NCBI GenBank assembly: GCA_040954595.2
Contig: CM082586.2
Location: 3,534,001 to 3,598,000, forward strand
Length of the DNA stretch: 64,000 nt
Direction: 5' to 3'
DNA from: Balanoglossus misakiensis
Taxonomy: Eukaryota; Hemichordata
A model generated the notes under the pieces. That model saw only the letters and a list, made by a program, of their open reading frames with translations. It searched no databases and was not told where the DNA came from. This document shows positions 29,101 through 39,500 of this stretch, piece after piece. The position numbers and the translations under genes were made by a program. How positions within the stretch are numbered: position 1 is the stretch's first letter; every line of letters starts with the position of its first letter.

Positions 29101-29207
29101 AGATGCAAGTCGCTTTCAAATTGGCCATTATTTTCTCAATTTCTCTCCCTTTCCTCCGTGCAGATGCAGATTCCTTGTTGGTTATGCCCAAGACGTACAG
29201 AAGCTGA
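14787..29207 (+). CDS. Secreted CULT-domain (cereblon-like) protein
   Basis: The spliced CDS uses six exons: 14787-14922, 18802-18948, 26648-26703, 28621-28700, 28928-29019 and 29164-29207. All have GT-AG borders and consistent phases, giving 184 aa. Residues ~18-39 are a hydrophobic leader ending near VEA, so the product should enter the secretory pathway. The rest is a single CULT domain, the beta-tent fold that binds thalidomide in cereblon. Zinc ligands are visible as C50-x2-C53 and C131-x2-C134. The ligand cage tryptophans are W120 and W126 (TWFPGYSW) and W140 (HHLGW). Their spacing matches human CRBN W380, W386, W400 and C391/C394. The Lon-like and DDB1-binding parts of cereblon are absent, so this belongs to the stand-alone secreted CULT class, whose function is unknown. 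A candidate poly(A) signal AATAAA lies at 29743. An alternative is that the leader is a membrane anchor. The family call is firm; the role is not known. Confidence 0.9.
16119..16194. repeat. (GT)n-(GTAT)n compound microsatellite
   Basis: About 18 GT units (16119-16154) pass into about ten GTAT units (16155-16194). It lies in intron 1 of the CULT gene. A degenerate GTCA/GTTA tetranucleotide region precedes it from about 16030. Confidence 0.95.
16830..17013. mobile_element. Short palindromic MITE, pogo/Tigger (Tc1-mariner) type
   Basis: The element begins TA-CAGTAAAACCTATC and ends GCAGGTTTTACAG-TA, so the ends form near-perfect inverted repeats flanked by TA, the Tc1/mariner target duplication. 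The inner sequence repeats the theme of the ends (CTAAACCGAAC at the left, GTTCGGTTTAGAC at the right, plus inner TCCGGTTTATAGAGG), as in pogo/Tigger-related MITEs of invertebrates. It is about 180 bp and has no coding capacity. It must have been mobilised by a transposase in trans. One mismatch near each terminus shows some decay. Confidence 0.75.
17056..17122. repeat. (AC)n microsatellite
   Basis: More than 30 uninterrupted AC units lie in intron 1 of the CULT gene, close to the MITE. Confidence 0.97.
22778..22822. repeat. Perfect 10-bp inverted repeat flanked by 9-bp direct repeats
   Basis: GTCAGTGAT occurs at 22778-22786 and again at 22814-22822. Between them GTACATGGAG (22787-22796) and CTCCATGTAC (22804-22813) are exact reverse complements around a 7-base loop. 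The direct repeats abut the arms with no gap. This is the shape of a tiny insertion with a 9-bp target duplication, or the footprint of an excised terminal-inverted-repeat element. Confidence 0.8.
22829..22980 (+). mobile_element. tRNA-derived SINE
   Basis: The stretch starts with an A-box-like TGGCCCATTGGTTGGAGCG. It carries a B-box GGTTCAATCC at 22879-22888 at pol III promoter spacing. It then continues GTGTCCTTGTAAGGCACTTTAC, a segment I recognise as common to tRNA-derived SINEs of marine invertebrates. No acceptor-stem pairing or T-loop context makes it a functional tRNA. The right boundary is approximate. Confidence 0.65.
23390..23960. repeat. Three tandem copies of a ~190-bp unit
   Basis: The segment AAACTTGATTTTG recurs at 23399, 23595 and 23785. 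Each copy is followed by the same order of blocks: AAAAGGTGATTTGGTCAAGTA, then a TCATTTTCCA-like or TCGTTTTCCA-like block, then GTGATC-ATGTGTGAATGCAGATTTTA. The third copy is truncated near 23960. Periods of 196 and 190 bp with internal substitutions show an old tandem duplication inside CULT intron 2. Small open frames in it are artefacts. Confidence 0.85.
24548..24630. repeat. CT/C-rich microsatellites
   Basis: A (CT)n tract, a run of about 15 C and, after a short spacer, a second (CT)n tract lie in intron 2 of the CULT gene. Confidence 0.9.
26704..28620. other. Intron 3 of the CULT gene
   Basis: This is a 1.9-kb intron with a GTAAGT donor and a GTGCTTTCAG acceptor. It contains the reverse-transcriptase remnant listed separately and is otherwise AT-rich with no other recognisable feature. 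Confidence 0.8.
27190..27550 (-). pseudogene. Degraded non-LTR retrotransposon reverse transcriptase fragment
   Basis: Read on the minus strand, one frame gives LAPVLFSLFTSDLPSFAS. A shifted frame gives FRLLADDCVVYGEV and the first frame resumes with LLQLEIW and IIGITRSRS. In that order these match the conserved run of Jockey/CR1-type reverse transcriptases: a GPLLFxLFxNDLP block, the ADD catalytic motif, then an LEKW block and a TRSRxPI block. At least two frameshifts plus stops make it a dead fragment without ends. It sits antisense in CULT intron 3. The superfamily assignment is by motif memory only. Confidence 0.7.
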
Positions 29208-30220
29208 TGACAGCAAGACCGACAGACCAGATTGCAATGCAACAATTGAAAGTGTAAATACCTATGTTACTAAAAAAACAATGCCAGTTTTTTCCGAGAT
29301 TTGTCTGTGTGATCTGAAATATTCTTGTCTATACAAATTGTGTCTACAGTACTTGGCTCACAACATTTGTACTGTTTGTATGTATAGGGGTGTGTATGTG
29401 TGTGATAGAGGCTGAAAGATAATGCACATAAGTTGCGCATAATCTGTGCATAATTATTGGCAGTGCTGAAAAATTGATTGCAGAATGTTACGTTCACTGC
29501 CAGTGTTATGATGTTGATGTACTTGATGGGGTATATGGATGGATGGATCATGGACATAAATGCCACCCTTCAACTCTCTGTATTTTTTTTTTGGTTGAGG
29601 TAAAATCCAGCAGGTTAAGTAGTCCAGTGATGGATATCCCGCTGCAATATTTCAGGTTTCAACACACATGTAAACCCATTTTCTTGCCATGTTGTTTTAA
29701 TCAGAGAGTAATTAACTACAATGTTCAGTTGGTCAAAAGAGCAATAAAATATGTTTACTACATCAAATATCTGCCTGATACTTTCCTTGTACCCTAACCA
29801 GATGCAAGTACCTGGTGTGGTTTTTTTCACCACTGGTCAAATCACTCAATAATAACTGCATTATGGATAAAAAAAAACTTTGACCAAGCCCTGTACTATT
29901 TCTGAATGACTGAGACAACAGATCAGGACCAGGTAAAATGTATAAAGTAATACTGGTCCATAGGAATCGTAGCGTTTACTATTTGCTATATCAAATAATT
30001 CATCGGACAATAAATGGTAGCGCTTGTGTACATCTGTTGTCATCCCGGAGTGTTGGGAGAAAAATCTCTTCAGAGTCACTGGCAAAGTTCATGACAAAAA
30101 TGGTTGCCATAGTATCCAGTTTTCCCATGGCAGTATACAAAACGAAGATGTCCATATGGTTTGTGATGTGTCTAGTTTCTTGGAAATAATAATATGATAC
30201 AGGTGGTACTTCCGTTGTCA
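29208..30220. other. Convergent intergenic region, CULT gene to polr2k
   Basis: About 1 kb separates the 3' ends of the CULT gene (+) and polr2k (-). It holds the likely 3' UTR of the CULT gene, with AATAAA at 29743. I see no exon or repeat of note in the remainder. Confidence 0.6.
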
Positions 30221-30740
30221 TCATCTGGCATCAAACACCACCACTGGAAATATGATTAAGGAAAGAAACATTGGTTCTTACATACAAATATTAGCAAAAG
30301 GAAACTGGACATATTCTTGTAAAAAATGACCAAGTATACATATTTGTTCTTATTCCATGTTTTTAAAACTAATTATCGTGTTAAGGATACTTCTTTTTGT
30401 TCTTTTCTTGTACATTATTCTGTAACCACATTCTCGGCATCTGATTGGATCTCTGGCCTTGATCTCATTCTCATGATGACATTCTGGAAAAAAACATAGT
30501 TTGAGATAAACGTTACTTAATTTGCTGGCAGGTATGGATGACTGCTCCAATACCTTGACTATGACAGTTGGGGTTGTGTACCTTGTAATACATGTATACA
30601 TACAAACTGATGATGCAGTGTAGGGGATGAAGACATTGTCCCAACACCTTGATAACCAACTCACCTCCACATATATAGACCATGGCTTGTCTGCCTTCTC
30701 GCCCGCCATCTTCCTTCTTCGGCGTAGCTGATGGATCCAT
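30221..30740 (-). CDS. polr2k: RNA polymerase I/II/III subunit RPABC4 (RPB12 homologue)
   Basis: Three minus-strand exons, 30740-30665, 30483-30391 and 30243-30221, join in phase to a 63-aa protein. It has the family's usual length and ends in the conserved VVFDAR. The zinc ribbon is plain: [13 protein letters not shown] with C24-x2-C27, then C41-x2-C44 in [20 protein letters not shown], almost identical to the animal subunit. This subunit is shared by all three nuclear RNA polymerases and helps bridge the two largest DNA-facing modules. The last exon is only 23 nt. A pyrimidine-rich tract and CATACAG just 5' of the ATG (about 30753) suggest a further intron in the 5' UTR. The gene is divergent from the Emi homologue and convergent with the CULT gene. 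Confidence 0.95.
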
Positions 30741-30753
30741 GAAAATAAATGTC

Positions 30754-31826
30754 TGTATGAAACAGAAAGAAGACACCACCATACAGTTTAGGTCATTTCC
30801 GGGTCTTGAAACGGACAAGAAGTCTAGAGTTGAAACTATATTGTATGCCTTCAGCCCTGTACATTTCTGTGGGGCTCTTTCGACACGGTTGCCTCTATAT
30901 TTGAGCACGACTGGCGACAGTTATTTCGAACATCGTCATTTTACAGAGATACATCACCTAATATCTCCTTGTCGAGTAAACGTAGACAGTCTAAGATAAC
31001 TGCAATGTGCATTGTTGTGATCTGCACATTCAATCAAGGTAGCACGTTGTAGAAGTTGGCAACCCCCCACTCTATACTAGCACCCACGAAAAAGACCAAC
31101 ATTTGTGGCTACTTACATGTTCTACTCCCGCGCGACGAATAAACAGGAAAAGGCGGCTTGAACTTTCAAACAGACTAGACAAAACACAACTTTCCTACAC
31201 AAACACCATCTTCACTTCTTCCACGCTGGTCATGTCAACGTGCAGTGTTTGCGTCTGCGTACATGCTACTATGGCGCGCCCTCCGCGGTAGATACGTAAA
31301 ACCATTTGTTTACGGTCGGCCGAGAAAAAAAAACAACCAGTCGGAATAAAAGACGTCAGAACTTTCCAAAACTTCAAAATGACACTTGAATAATCTCTGA
31401 CTGTCATTCTTTAATATCATGAAATGACAAGCATGTGATGAATAGCGTAAAGAATGTTCTCCGTTCTAAAGATAGTCCGGTTGGAACACATCCGGGTACT
31501 TCCACATGACCTCACGCTGATTGGTTGATAGCATGTTCTGCCCGGCAAATTCAAAGTGCGAAATGTTACAAGACGCTTGTTGGGCATCCTACTGCTGACT
31601 GAAATTACAGCGGAAACCACACAAATGTCGATAGATAGAACCGATTGGACCTGTACCGAGTATCCTACAATATATAAGGTATGTCTCAAACAATTTTGGT
31701 GATCATCGATGTTTTCGATCTGCGATTTTCAGTAATTTATTCCCACTCTTGTCAACAATGCACTGCTGACTTGCAGAGTGTTGTAACATGTAAGCATGTC
31801 GGTTTTGATCCGCGTTTTACAATTTT
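30754..31826. promoter_or_regulatory. Divergent promoter region between polr2k and the Emi homologue
   Basis: This ~1.1-kb spacer lies between two head-to-head starts. It must carry the polr2k 5' UTR exon and promoter and the Emi promoter. I see no clear TATA box positioned for either gene. That fits a housekeeping-type bidirectional promoter but does not prove one. Confidence 0.5.
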
Positions 31827-33844
31827 ATGTTAACATTTGCTTTGTTTAAACGTTCTTTAAAGATGTCCAAGTTAATAACAAGAGAAAACCATGCAGTAAC
31901 TGGTCAGCGATGGCGTGAAAACGACTTAGGATCGACCTGTATAGACCCCGAAGATATGTCAACAAAAAAACGATCGCGCGTTCTCAGCAACAACTCCCCA
32001 CCGAGTGCAACGAAATCTCCAACAAACAGAACCCCCGATCCAAAAGCCCGTCGCATTTGCATTTCTGACGAGTTTAACGTACAATCCGTTGTGGACCGAC
32101 TTGCGAAGTTCAATGTTGGCCACGATGTAAACGAACTGCCGGGACGCGAGAGTTCTGTTTTCTTGACACCGGACGACACCCCGTGTGCGATCAAAGTTAA
32201 AAACCACGGGCAACTGCGACCTGCTTCGCCCGATCTTGGAGTATCGCCTCTCGGAGAACCATACCAACCGACTCCAAACGTGGAACAAACAACACCATGG
32301 ACAGTTGTCAAACAAGCAAGGAGGAGCACAGATATTCCAAAGTTTGCACTGCACGATGACGATCTGGAAAGAGGCGCCGTTACCAAGGAAACCAAGGAAG
32401 ATGGTGACGAAGCAACATCTCAGCTGATTGTCATTGAGCAAAAATCCAAATCAGAAAGAAGGCAATCTGTGGATTATGAAGATGACGACACCGATCCTAA
32501 TATTGACAACAGTCACAACAAACCAGACGTTGTTACCCTGCACGGTGAACTTGAAAAAGATGTTTCCCATGGAAACGTATCCCTTACAAAGACAGATGCG
32601 GAGTTTGCTCACAGTGAACTTGAAGAAACTATTGACAGCCGTGAATCTGCCAAAAATGACAAGTGTGTCTCTGCAGAGGGAATCTTACATTATCCCACAG
32701 GGGTGAAAGAGCCAATTCCTGACAGGGTGATTGGTAGAAAGATTGGATTGCCGGATTGTGTGGACATCATTGGTGAATTATACAAATATGGTCTTCAGCG
32801 TGTGGTCTTCCAGTATTTGTCAACTGAGGATCTTCAGAGGTAAAATTCATAATTCCTTTGTCAAATCAGAGTATATATTTTTGTGGTGCCATCAACCTGG
32901 GATTTTAAAAGCATTTTCTGCAATAAGTCCAGGTTTATAATACGGTTTATCTGGTGTTGATGATATACTATTTGATCAAGACATAACTGCTAAGTTTGAA
33001 ATGAATTATAATAATGTTCATTACAGGGTTTGCAGTACAAGCAAAACATGGCGACAAGCGTGCCAATCAGATCCTGCAGCATGGTTGAGACGACAGGAAC
33101 ACCTCAAAGTTTCCAAGGATTCAAAAGTAAGAGCTCTTCATTGTTTATTGATAAAACTTTCGGCACACTTCATCAGAAAAAGAATCGTATTTCGTGTGAC
33201 ATTTCAATAAGTGAGAAAAAAAGGTTTCCGTGTGAACTTTAGTATGTGCATGCTTTATGTAGAAATCACATATGATTGTTAATTATCATTGTCAATTGAA
33301 ATCTTTGTAGGAGAACCCTCCCAAGAAGACATCCTTCACCAGATTGATGACACCCAGTGACAGGGGACCACTGGGGACGGTGCAAACTATGGTGACGCCG
33401 TCTACGTCAGATTACACACCAACTGTGCTGACAACAAGATCTGAACAGTATTCTAAAGTGAGTTGATATTATACGAACAATTTTGAAAACCTGCAATGAA
33501 ACCAAGAATCAGAGTTTCCACACCAAATATGAGCAATACGTAGATTAGCATTAAGTTTCAACAAGACTCCTCACTCTTCACTTAATATACTATTGCAGGT
33601 TGTGAAATCACTGTATAATGATGAGACCCTCAACAAGTGTCCGCGTTGCAGTTCCCCGGCCAGAGTGTCGCCGGCCGAGGAAAGGGCACGGTGTACAGGG
33701 ATGAGCTGCCACTACGATTTCTGCACCAAGTGCCACTGTGCGGCCCACGGCGCCAAGAAGTGCCCCGGGTTGAAGGAGAAAGCGAAAAGGTCAGAGGTCA
33801 AAGTTGGAAGTTCAAAGAGCAAGAAAAACCTGCGGAGGCTGTGA
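31827..33844 (+). CDS. fbxo43: Early mitotic inhibitor (Emi1/Emi2) homologue, APC/C inhibitor
   Basis: Four exons, 31827-32839, 33027-33126, 33311-33457 and 33599-33844, give 501 aa (489 if the in-frame ATG at 31863 is used). The N-terminal ~300 residues are disordered, acidic and rich in SP/TP sites (TKSPTNRTP, RPASPDLGVSP), as expected for Cdk-regulated inhibitors. An F-box-like segment spans about 310-375 (VVFQYLSTEDLQRVCSTSKTW). A C6HC zinc-binding region follows with C434, C437, C452, C457, C462, C465, H470 and C475. The chain ends NLRRL, the Arg-Leu tail by which Emi proteins engage the APC/C. An RGPL (RxxL) in exon 3 may serve as a D-box. Emi proteins block the anaphase-promoting complex in S/G2 or in meiosis. 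I cannot separate FBXO5 from FBXO43 by sequence; the symbol follows the polr2k linkage. A poly(A) signal lies at 34946. Confidence 0.9.
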
Positions 33845-35539
33845 GAGCGTTGCTGTGGCAACAGAATGCCAGGTGTCTTTGTAGACACATCATCAGCTGA
33901 TTCTCATTTACATGTTCACCCCTATTCCCAGTGTAATAGGTCCACCCACACCACCAAAAACAATGGGGTTGGACCAAGAATAGTGCAGTGAAAGGGGTTG
34001 ATTAATCACATGTTAGGTGGTGGTCACAAACCTCCATACATTGGAGACAGCTGCCTGTGCACTTGTACACTTGACTGTCCCAATGTGAGCATGTACATAG
34101 AAGGGGAATCACATTGTTATTTATTATCACAAGTTACTTGCAGGTGAATTTTAGAACAGTTTTGCTGTCATATAAATTACATGCAGGTGAACTGTAGATT
34201 TTCAGAGGCATATTTGATTGTGGATACCATTTTTTCTGGTAATCAGCCTTGTATAAATAAGTTTGATAAATTTGGAGCAAAGTACTGAATTCAGTATAGA
34301 TCTGTTTATTTTTTAAAAGAACACTGCCGTTGTATTTTTGATACTGTTACATTGTTCCAAGAATGACTTAAGTCGTAAACTTTCATGAGAGAACTTTTAA
34401 GAAATGTATACAAATTTTAAAAAAACTTATTAATTACAGTACTAACATTGAAGTAGACTTACACAAATTTGGTGAGTAAAATTTCGAATGAGTATTTGTG
34501 CTTGTAGATAGAAATCAAAGTAAAGTGGGCACTTGTCTATACAATGCAAAGCATTAATTAAGATAGCAATCATAAATCATTCTGTACTGTTGGTAACTTT
34601 ATCCTTAGTAATCATGTTATAAGACATTTTTAGAATGTTGGATTGTTTCACCTGTTATGTATCAAGTTTACTGTCACATTATCAATACATCTTCCATCCT
34701 TCCACTAAAAATAACTCTAACTTCTGATTTGTAAATACTTAATGAGTACTTAAATATTTTTGTAACCAAAAAGTATCAATGCAAAGAAAAAAAAAACTAA
34801 AAATGTTTTACACTGTTTGTATTCCACACTTTTATACACAACTTTTCTGTCTCCTTATATCAGAATTTTCACTTTTTATAATCTTTTTGATACTTTTATA
34901 TTCCTGTAAGTGCTTCTGTAGTTATATAATCTGTAGGAAGCTTGCAATAAATGGAAATGTCTGTAAATCTTTCAGTGTACCGTTCAGTTTTTGTGCGGAA
35001 ACTTGGGCCCTTTCCTAGAAGCCTATCCACTGTTTCTCAGTCTGCATATGACATTGTCTGATTGTCATATTTCTGACCTGTGTGCAAGCAGAACCAAACT
35101 TACATGTATCAAACCCAGAAAGCCCACTGTAATAAAAAAAGGAAAGATACTCGCCAGGTATGTTTTGAGCGTTGAGGGCAGTATCGTATGGGGCACGTGT
35201 GAAGGGCGCCACCAAGCGTTAATTTATTTGTTTCATTTTTCTTTTCCTGCTTTTGGTTTCATTTTCGGTAAAAATTGTTTCCACGTCAAAGAAAAATCGG
35301 GGAACTGGTGGTAGAAAAATTGACTACACTTTAATCTGGGGTACATTCTCCTTTTGTAATTTCTCACTTGCCTAGGCACAGTCTGAGGCAGGAAATCTAC
35401 TGAAGACAGCCAGAATTGCCACATAGTAGAAAAAAGGTGTGGTACTTCGAGCTTGTTCAAAATATTTTATGTAAATTGTCACCGGGGAAGATTATTTCGT
35501 TCAGTTCTGCAAACGACCAAGCCAACTGAAAGACAGGCA
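33845..35539. other. 3' UTR of the Emi homologue and spacer to the first GPCR
   Basis: This is AT-rich DNA with AATAAA at 34946, about 1.1 kb after the Emi stop codon, so much of it is probably 3' UTR. No coding or repetitive feature is recognised. The upstream extension of the GPCR frame to 35453 begins with TTG, not ATG, and is not used. Confidence 0.6.
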
Positions 35540-36565
35540 ATGATGAACATCACAGCTAGTAATATTTTGCCGCCGATTGAGCTGCCGGCTTTATGGGTGG
35601 CTCATCTGAGCGGCGCAGTGGAACTCGTTTTGGCGGTGGGCACAATCATCGGCAACGTCCTGTTCATCTTGATAGTTGTGTTGAAGAAGAAACTGAGGAC
35701 GTCGATAAACGTGTTTTTGGCGAATCTCAGCGTGACTGACATCATTTCGGCGCTGTTCGTCTCTCTGCCGTCGGCCGACTCTTATCTGCATCGACACTGG
35801 CGCCTGGGAAGGCTATTCTGCGTGATTCACAATGTACTCCATCCCATACTGGTTCCCACATCACTTTGGCTGACGGCGTTCATCTCCATCAACAGATACA
35901 TCTACATCGTCCACGGCGAGAAATACCGACGGCTTACTAACAGAGCAACGATGACATTGGCGATTGCATTTGCCTGGTGCGTGCCGATAGTGGCCCAGTA
36001 CGAACTGTATGGAGATCCGTCTCTGTCGTCCTACCGGCCGTCGACCTTTCGTTGCCGAATGTCCCGCCAGCCGCAAGCGGTCTTCGTTTTCCTCATATAT
36101 TTCCCCTCTCTCCTGGTACCCGTGGTCTATGTTCCCATCGTCGCCTACGTGGTAAACAGCAGGCGTCGCGTTCAGAGCCACCAGTCGCAAAGTGCCGGTG
36201 CAAATGGTCCATCTTCACAGGAGGTCCGTATGCTGCTGGTCATTGTCGGCGTCTTCTTCATGGTCATGCTCGGTTACCTACCGTTCGTCATCCTGATCAA
36301 CTGTTACCAGCTCTACGGCCAAGGACCACCACCAGAGGCCACCATCTTGATGTACCCCTTGATTCACGTCGGAGGCGTCATGAACCCCTTCCTGTACGGC
36401 ATCAACAACAGGCACTTCAAAGAAGCGTACAAAGAGCTACTGACGGGAAAACTCGTCCGCTGCAGACGACCTGGACAAGTGGCTCCAATGGCAACCGTAT
36501 CTATGGGAGTTCCTCAAAACTCAACGAGGTTTGTTACCGGCAGTAACCGATCTGAGAATATCTGA
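35540..36565 (+). CDS. Rhodopsin-class GPCR, melatonin-receptor-like (receptor A)
   Basis: This single-exon gene encodes 341 aa and starts at the ATG-ATG pair before NITAS, an N-glycosylation site in the outer N-terminus. Seven hydrophobic segments are visible. Class A landmarks are N39 in TM1, D67 in TM2, the C94-C172 disulphide pair, and NRY at 118-120 replacing DRY. TM4 has a Trp, and NPFLY lies at 282-286 in TM7. TM6 reads GYLPF instead of CWxP. After TM3 the sequence NRYIYIVHGEKY resembles the melatonin-receptor NRYCYICHSxKY. A Ser/Arg-rich tail follows. The ligand is unknown and melatonin should not be assumed. Its closest relatives are the two minus-strand receptors 4-8 kb away. Possible poly(A) signal at 37508. 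Confidence 0.9.
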   Translation: MMNITASNILPPIELPALWVAHLSGAVELVLAVGTIIGNVLFILIVVLKKKLRTSINVFLANLSVTDIISALFVSLPSADSYLHRHWRLGRLFCVIHNVLHPILVPTSLWLTAFISINRYIYIVHGEKYRRLTNRATMTLAIAFAWCVPIVAQYELYGDPSLSSYRPSTFRCRMSRQPQAVFVFLIYFPSLLVPVVYVPIVAYVVNSRRRVQSHQSQSAGANGPSSQEVRMLLVIVGVFFMVMLGYLPFVILINCYQLYGQGPPPEATILMYPLIHVGGVMNPFLYGINNRHFKEAYKELLTGKLVRCRRPGQVAPMATVSMGVPQNSTRFVTGSNRSENI

Positions 36566-39500
36566 AACAACACAACCCCTACCGAACTGGTCAACTGTAT
36601 GTTACACTAGACAGTCGACAAAATTTAAATGCACATACTAGTATTCGGTCAAACGGTATTTTCAGACATAAATGGTAAATACAAGTTTTAATATATTATA
36701 AACCTCGTCATCCCGATGATATCCGTACGTTTACGTTGTATTTCCTGACGCTATTCATAAACATCCGTATAATCATCCCAACTTTACGATTCTGTAATTC
36801 TCAGATTTTTCATCTTGTGTGATACATTTAATAACTAATATCTGGCGACGCGGTGAGAGCGGATATCTAAACTGAAGTGCCGAATGCCGAAATAGCTTTA
36901 TAAATATTTCACATAGTTGATAAAACTTTTGCTGCAGGTGCTATCTAAAATTTATAACAGGTACTCGGTGCGGAGTTCCCGTTAAAGAAGTTCTCTCAAT
37001 GTCTTTGTAAGACGTACCACTTGAGATGTATGCCTTGACGCATCGTTTGCGAGCGACGCAAGTTCTTCGTGACTTTGCGTCAATGGTTGTCAAGAGACAG
37101 GCGAATGCATTTGCTGCAGTTGTGTGAGAAATATTAGGACGCCCTCATCTCAAAGTCCCCCACATCCCCGCCTGATTTGCCTTGCCCCTTTTTCCACGCT
37201 GCTGGCGCTACACTCACGAGCAGCAGCGCAGGGGACCGGGCTAGCGCCCCCTTCACTTAATTTCGAAATCACTAGTCAGGATTAACAGCCAAGATATTTG
37301 GAAAATAATTATTTTATTTATATTGAATTTCTGACTCTTTGATTGGAAAATAGATTTTATCATTTCGTGAAGTGGTGCCGTACAGTGACGTCATGCTCCC
37401 TTATATTTTAATGGAAAGTGAAAATTATCATCGTGATTTCTACATCTCAGCTTTGGTGGACGTCATGCATAAACATTTATTCTGTTTATCGATAGACATG
37501 TTGGTTTAATAAAACGATACAGACACGAGTTAAGTCTTGAATTTTATTCTATTTTTATTGAAAATAGAGGATTTGAAATAAACACAGATTTAAAGTTTTG
37601 AGACGACAAACAAAAGTGGATATACAATACGTTCTGTGGACTTAGATATATTTATTAATATTAAAATGAAATACAATTTGTGAAAGCAATAGATGTTGAC
37701 ATTATAATCATTTTTAACAAAAATCATATTCAGTAGGTAAAGTACACATTTCTCAAAGCAATTGAAAACTCCTAATATACACATCTTCACTTAAACTAAT
37801 ACATAGCGAATGAAATATAAAAAATATTACAAAAAATACAATTACAAAAATACTACAGAAAATACACTAAAACAGCCACCGTTTTACAATATATGTTGTT
37901 TTTTAGAGGTATGGATCATTATGCAAGTACTGAATTATACAATGCATGATATTGGAATTGAGGAAAACGACAACAGATTACAAATCTCAAAAATAGTTGA
38001 CCGGTACAAATAAACCACTCCCAGTGTTATCAGTACGTGTATGTTTTTCATATTTTTTATTGAATAATGACGAAAGCTCACAACGCTCAAAAAAAACTTA
38101 TATTAACTATATACGCACGCGCGAAGATGATCGGTACGGAAATAAACCACTCCCAGTATTATGAGTGCGTGTATGTTTTTAATATTTTTTTATTGAATAA
38201 TGACGAAAGATCACAAATCTCAAAAAACTTATATTGACTATGTACGCACGCGGGAAGATGATCGGTACGGAAATAAACCACTCGCAGTATTATGAGTGCG
38301 TGTATGTATTTAATATTTTTTATTGAATAATGACGAAAGATTACAAAGCTGAAAAAAAAACATGTATTAAGTATTAGCCTAACCGACGGTCTAAGGGATG
38401 GGACCCACCCGCACCGGGGATTTTATTTATGTCTATATAACTTACTTGTGATGAAACTTCATACCATCCACTGGTCTTCATTCAGCCATGGAACATACAA
38501 ACGCTCACCTCATTGTAGTCTAGCTGCATGGCCCAAATATACCGTACAACTTACCGTGACACACACGCACCATGCACACACACTCACAACAACGAGCACC
38601 TTTCGAAGAATTCAAAGTCGATGAACTTGTTGGTGCCGTAACAAAAATGACCCATACACCGAGCATGTGGTCATGTTGGTTTCAAAACTTTAAAATGACA
38701 TCCACATATAGCATCCGTATTGTTGCATTCTGCAGGTTTGTTCAAAATCGGTTCGCTGAACTGGCTACCGGCACCAGTCAGAATCGTTGAAAGGTCTTAA
38801 AAATTGCCCAAAATTTGGCTAATACCGCCTACTTGTACATCATGCTTGTAACATCATAGCATCCACGTGGAACGTACAAGCACTAGTCTCATCCAAATGC
38901 ATGGCCGGGATGAACAACTGGTCACTTGGGTCTCAGCTCTGGTCTTTGGATCTGCAAAACAAGCGAAGTTTGTACAACTAAGCGTACAGTACGAAATTTG
39001 CATTCTCTCACACACTCGAAAATACACTGACCATGCACACGTGAACCCGCCCACTACTTCCAAAGAAACTGTATCGTGTTTTGGGTGGACAAAAAAAACC
39101 GACCGCTCGCCAGTAGAGCTATTACACAGACTGCTAGTACTAATAAACGGTATTTCTCCCGTTGAGTAACGCGAAAGAGTGAAATTTGTAAATTGAAACG
39201 CTGTGAAACACTGACTCGAGCTGTTTGACTGTGACGTTCGTTCTTGTTTTCGGTGCTCGACGCACGTGTGACTTGGTTGTTCGGAACTCGCCAAAATATA
39301 ACCTATAGGTCTAGCTGAGTACATGTACTTGTGTCTACTTCTGTTAATTTACTTACCGTGGCTTCACAGCAAACTCAACAGCGCAGAAACTCTGCTGGTG
39401 ATTTGAGTTTTCTGCGCTCCGCATCTCAACGCAGCCTCCGTGCAGCAGCATGGCCGTATGTAAAACGAAAATGCCCGGATGGTAGACGGAAATTTGCATA

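Noticed and set aside
30513-30908. 131-codon open frame on - spanning the first polr2k exon
   Set aside because: Only 30740-30665 of it is coding. The rest is 5' UTR/intron and intron read-through, shown by the exact polr2k exon joins.
35453-35539. 29-codon upstream extension of receptor A
   Set aside because: It begins with TTG, not ATG, and adds a polar stretch without a signal. The ATG pair at 35540 precedes a typical glycosylated N-terminus.
38854-39324. 156-codon open frame on - between receptors
   Set aside because: It is rich in Ser/Thr/Cys with no known motif, lies in an AT-rich spacer and has no supporting splice or poly(A) context.
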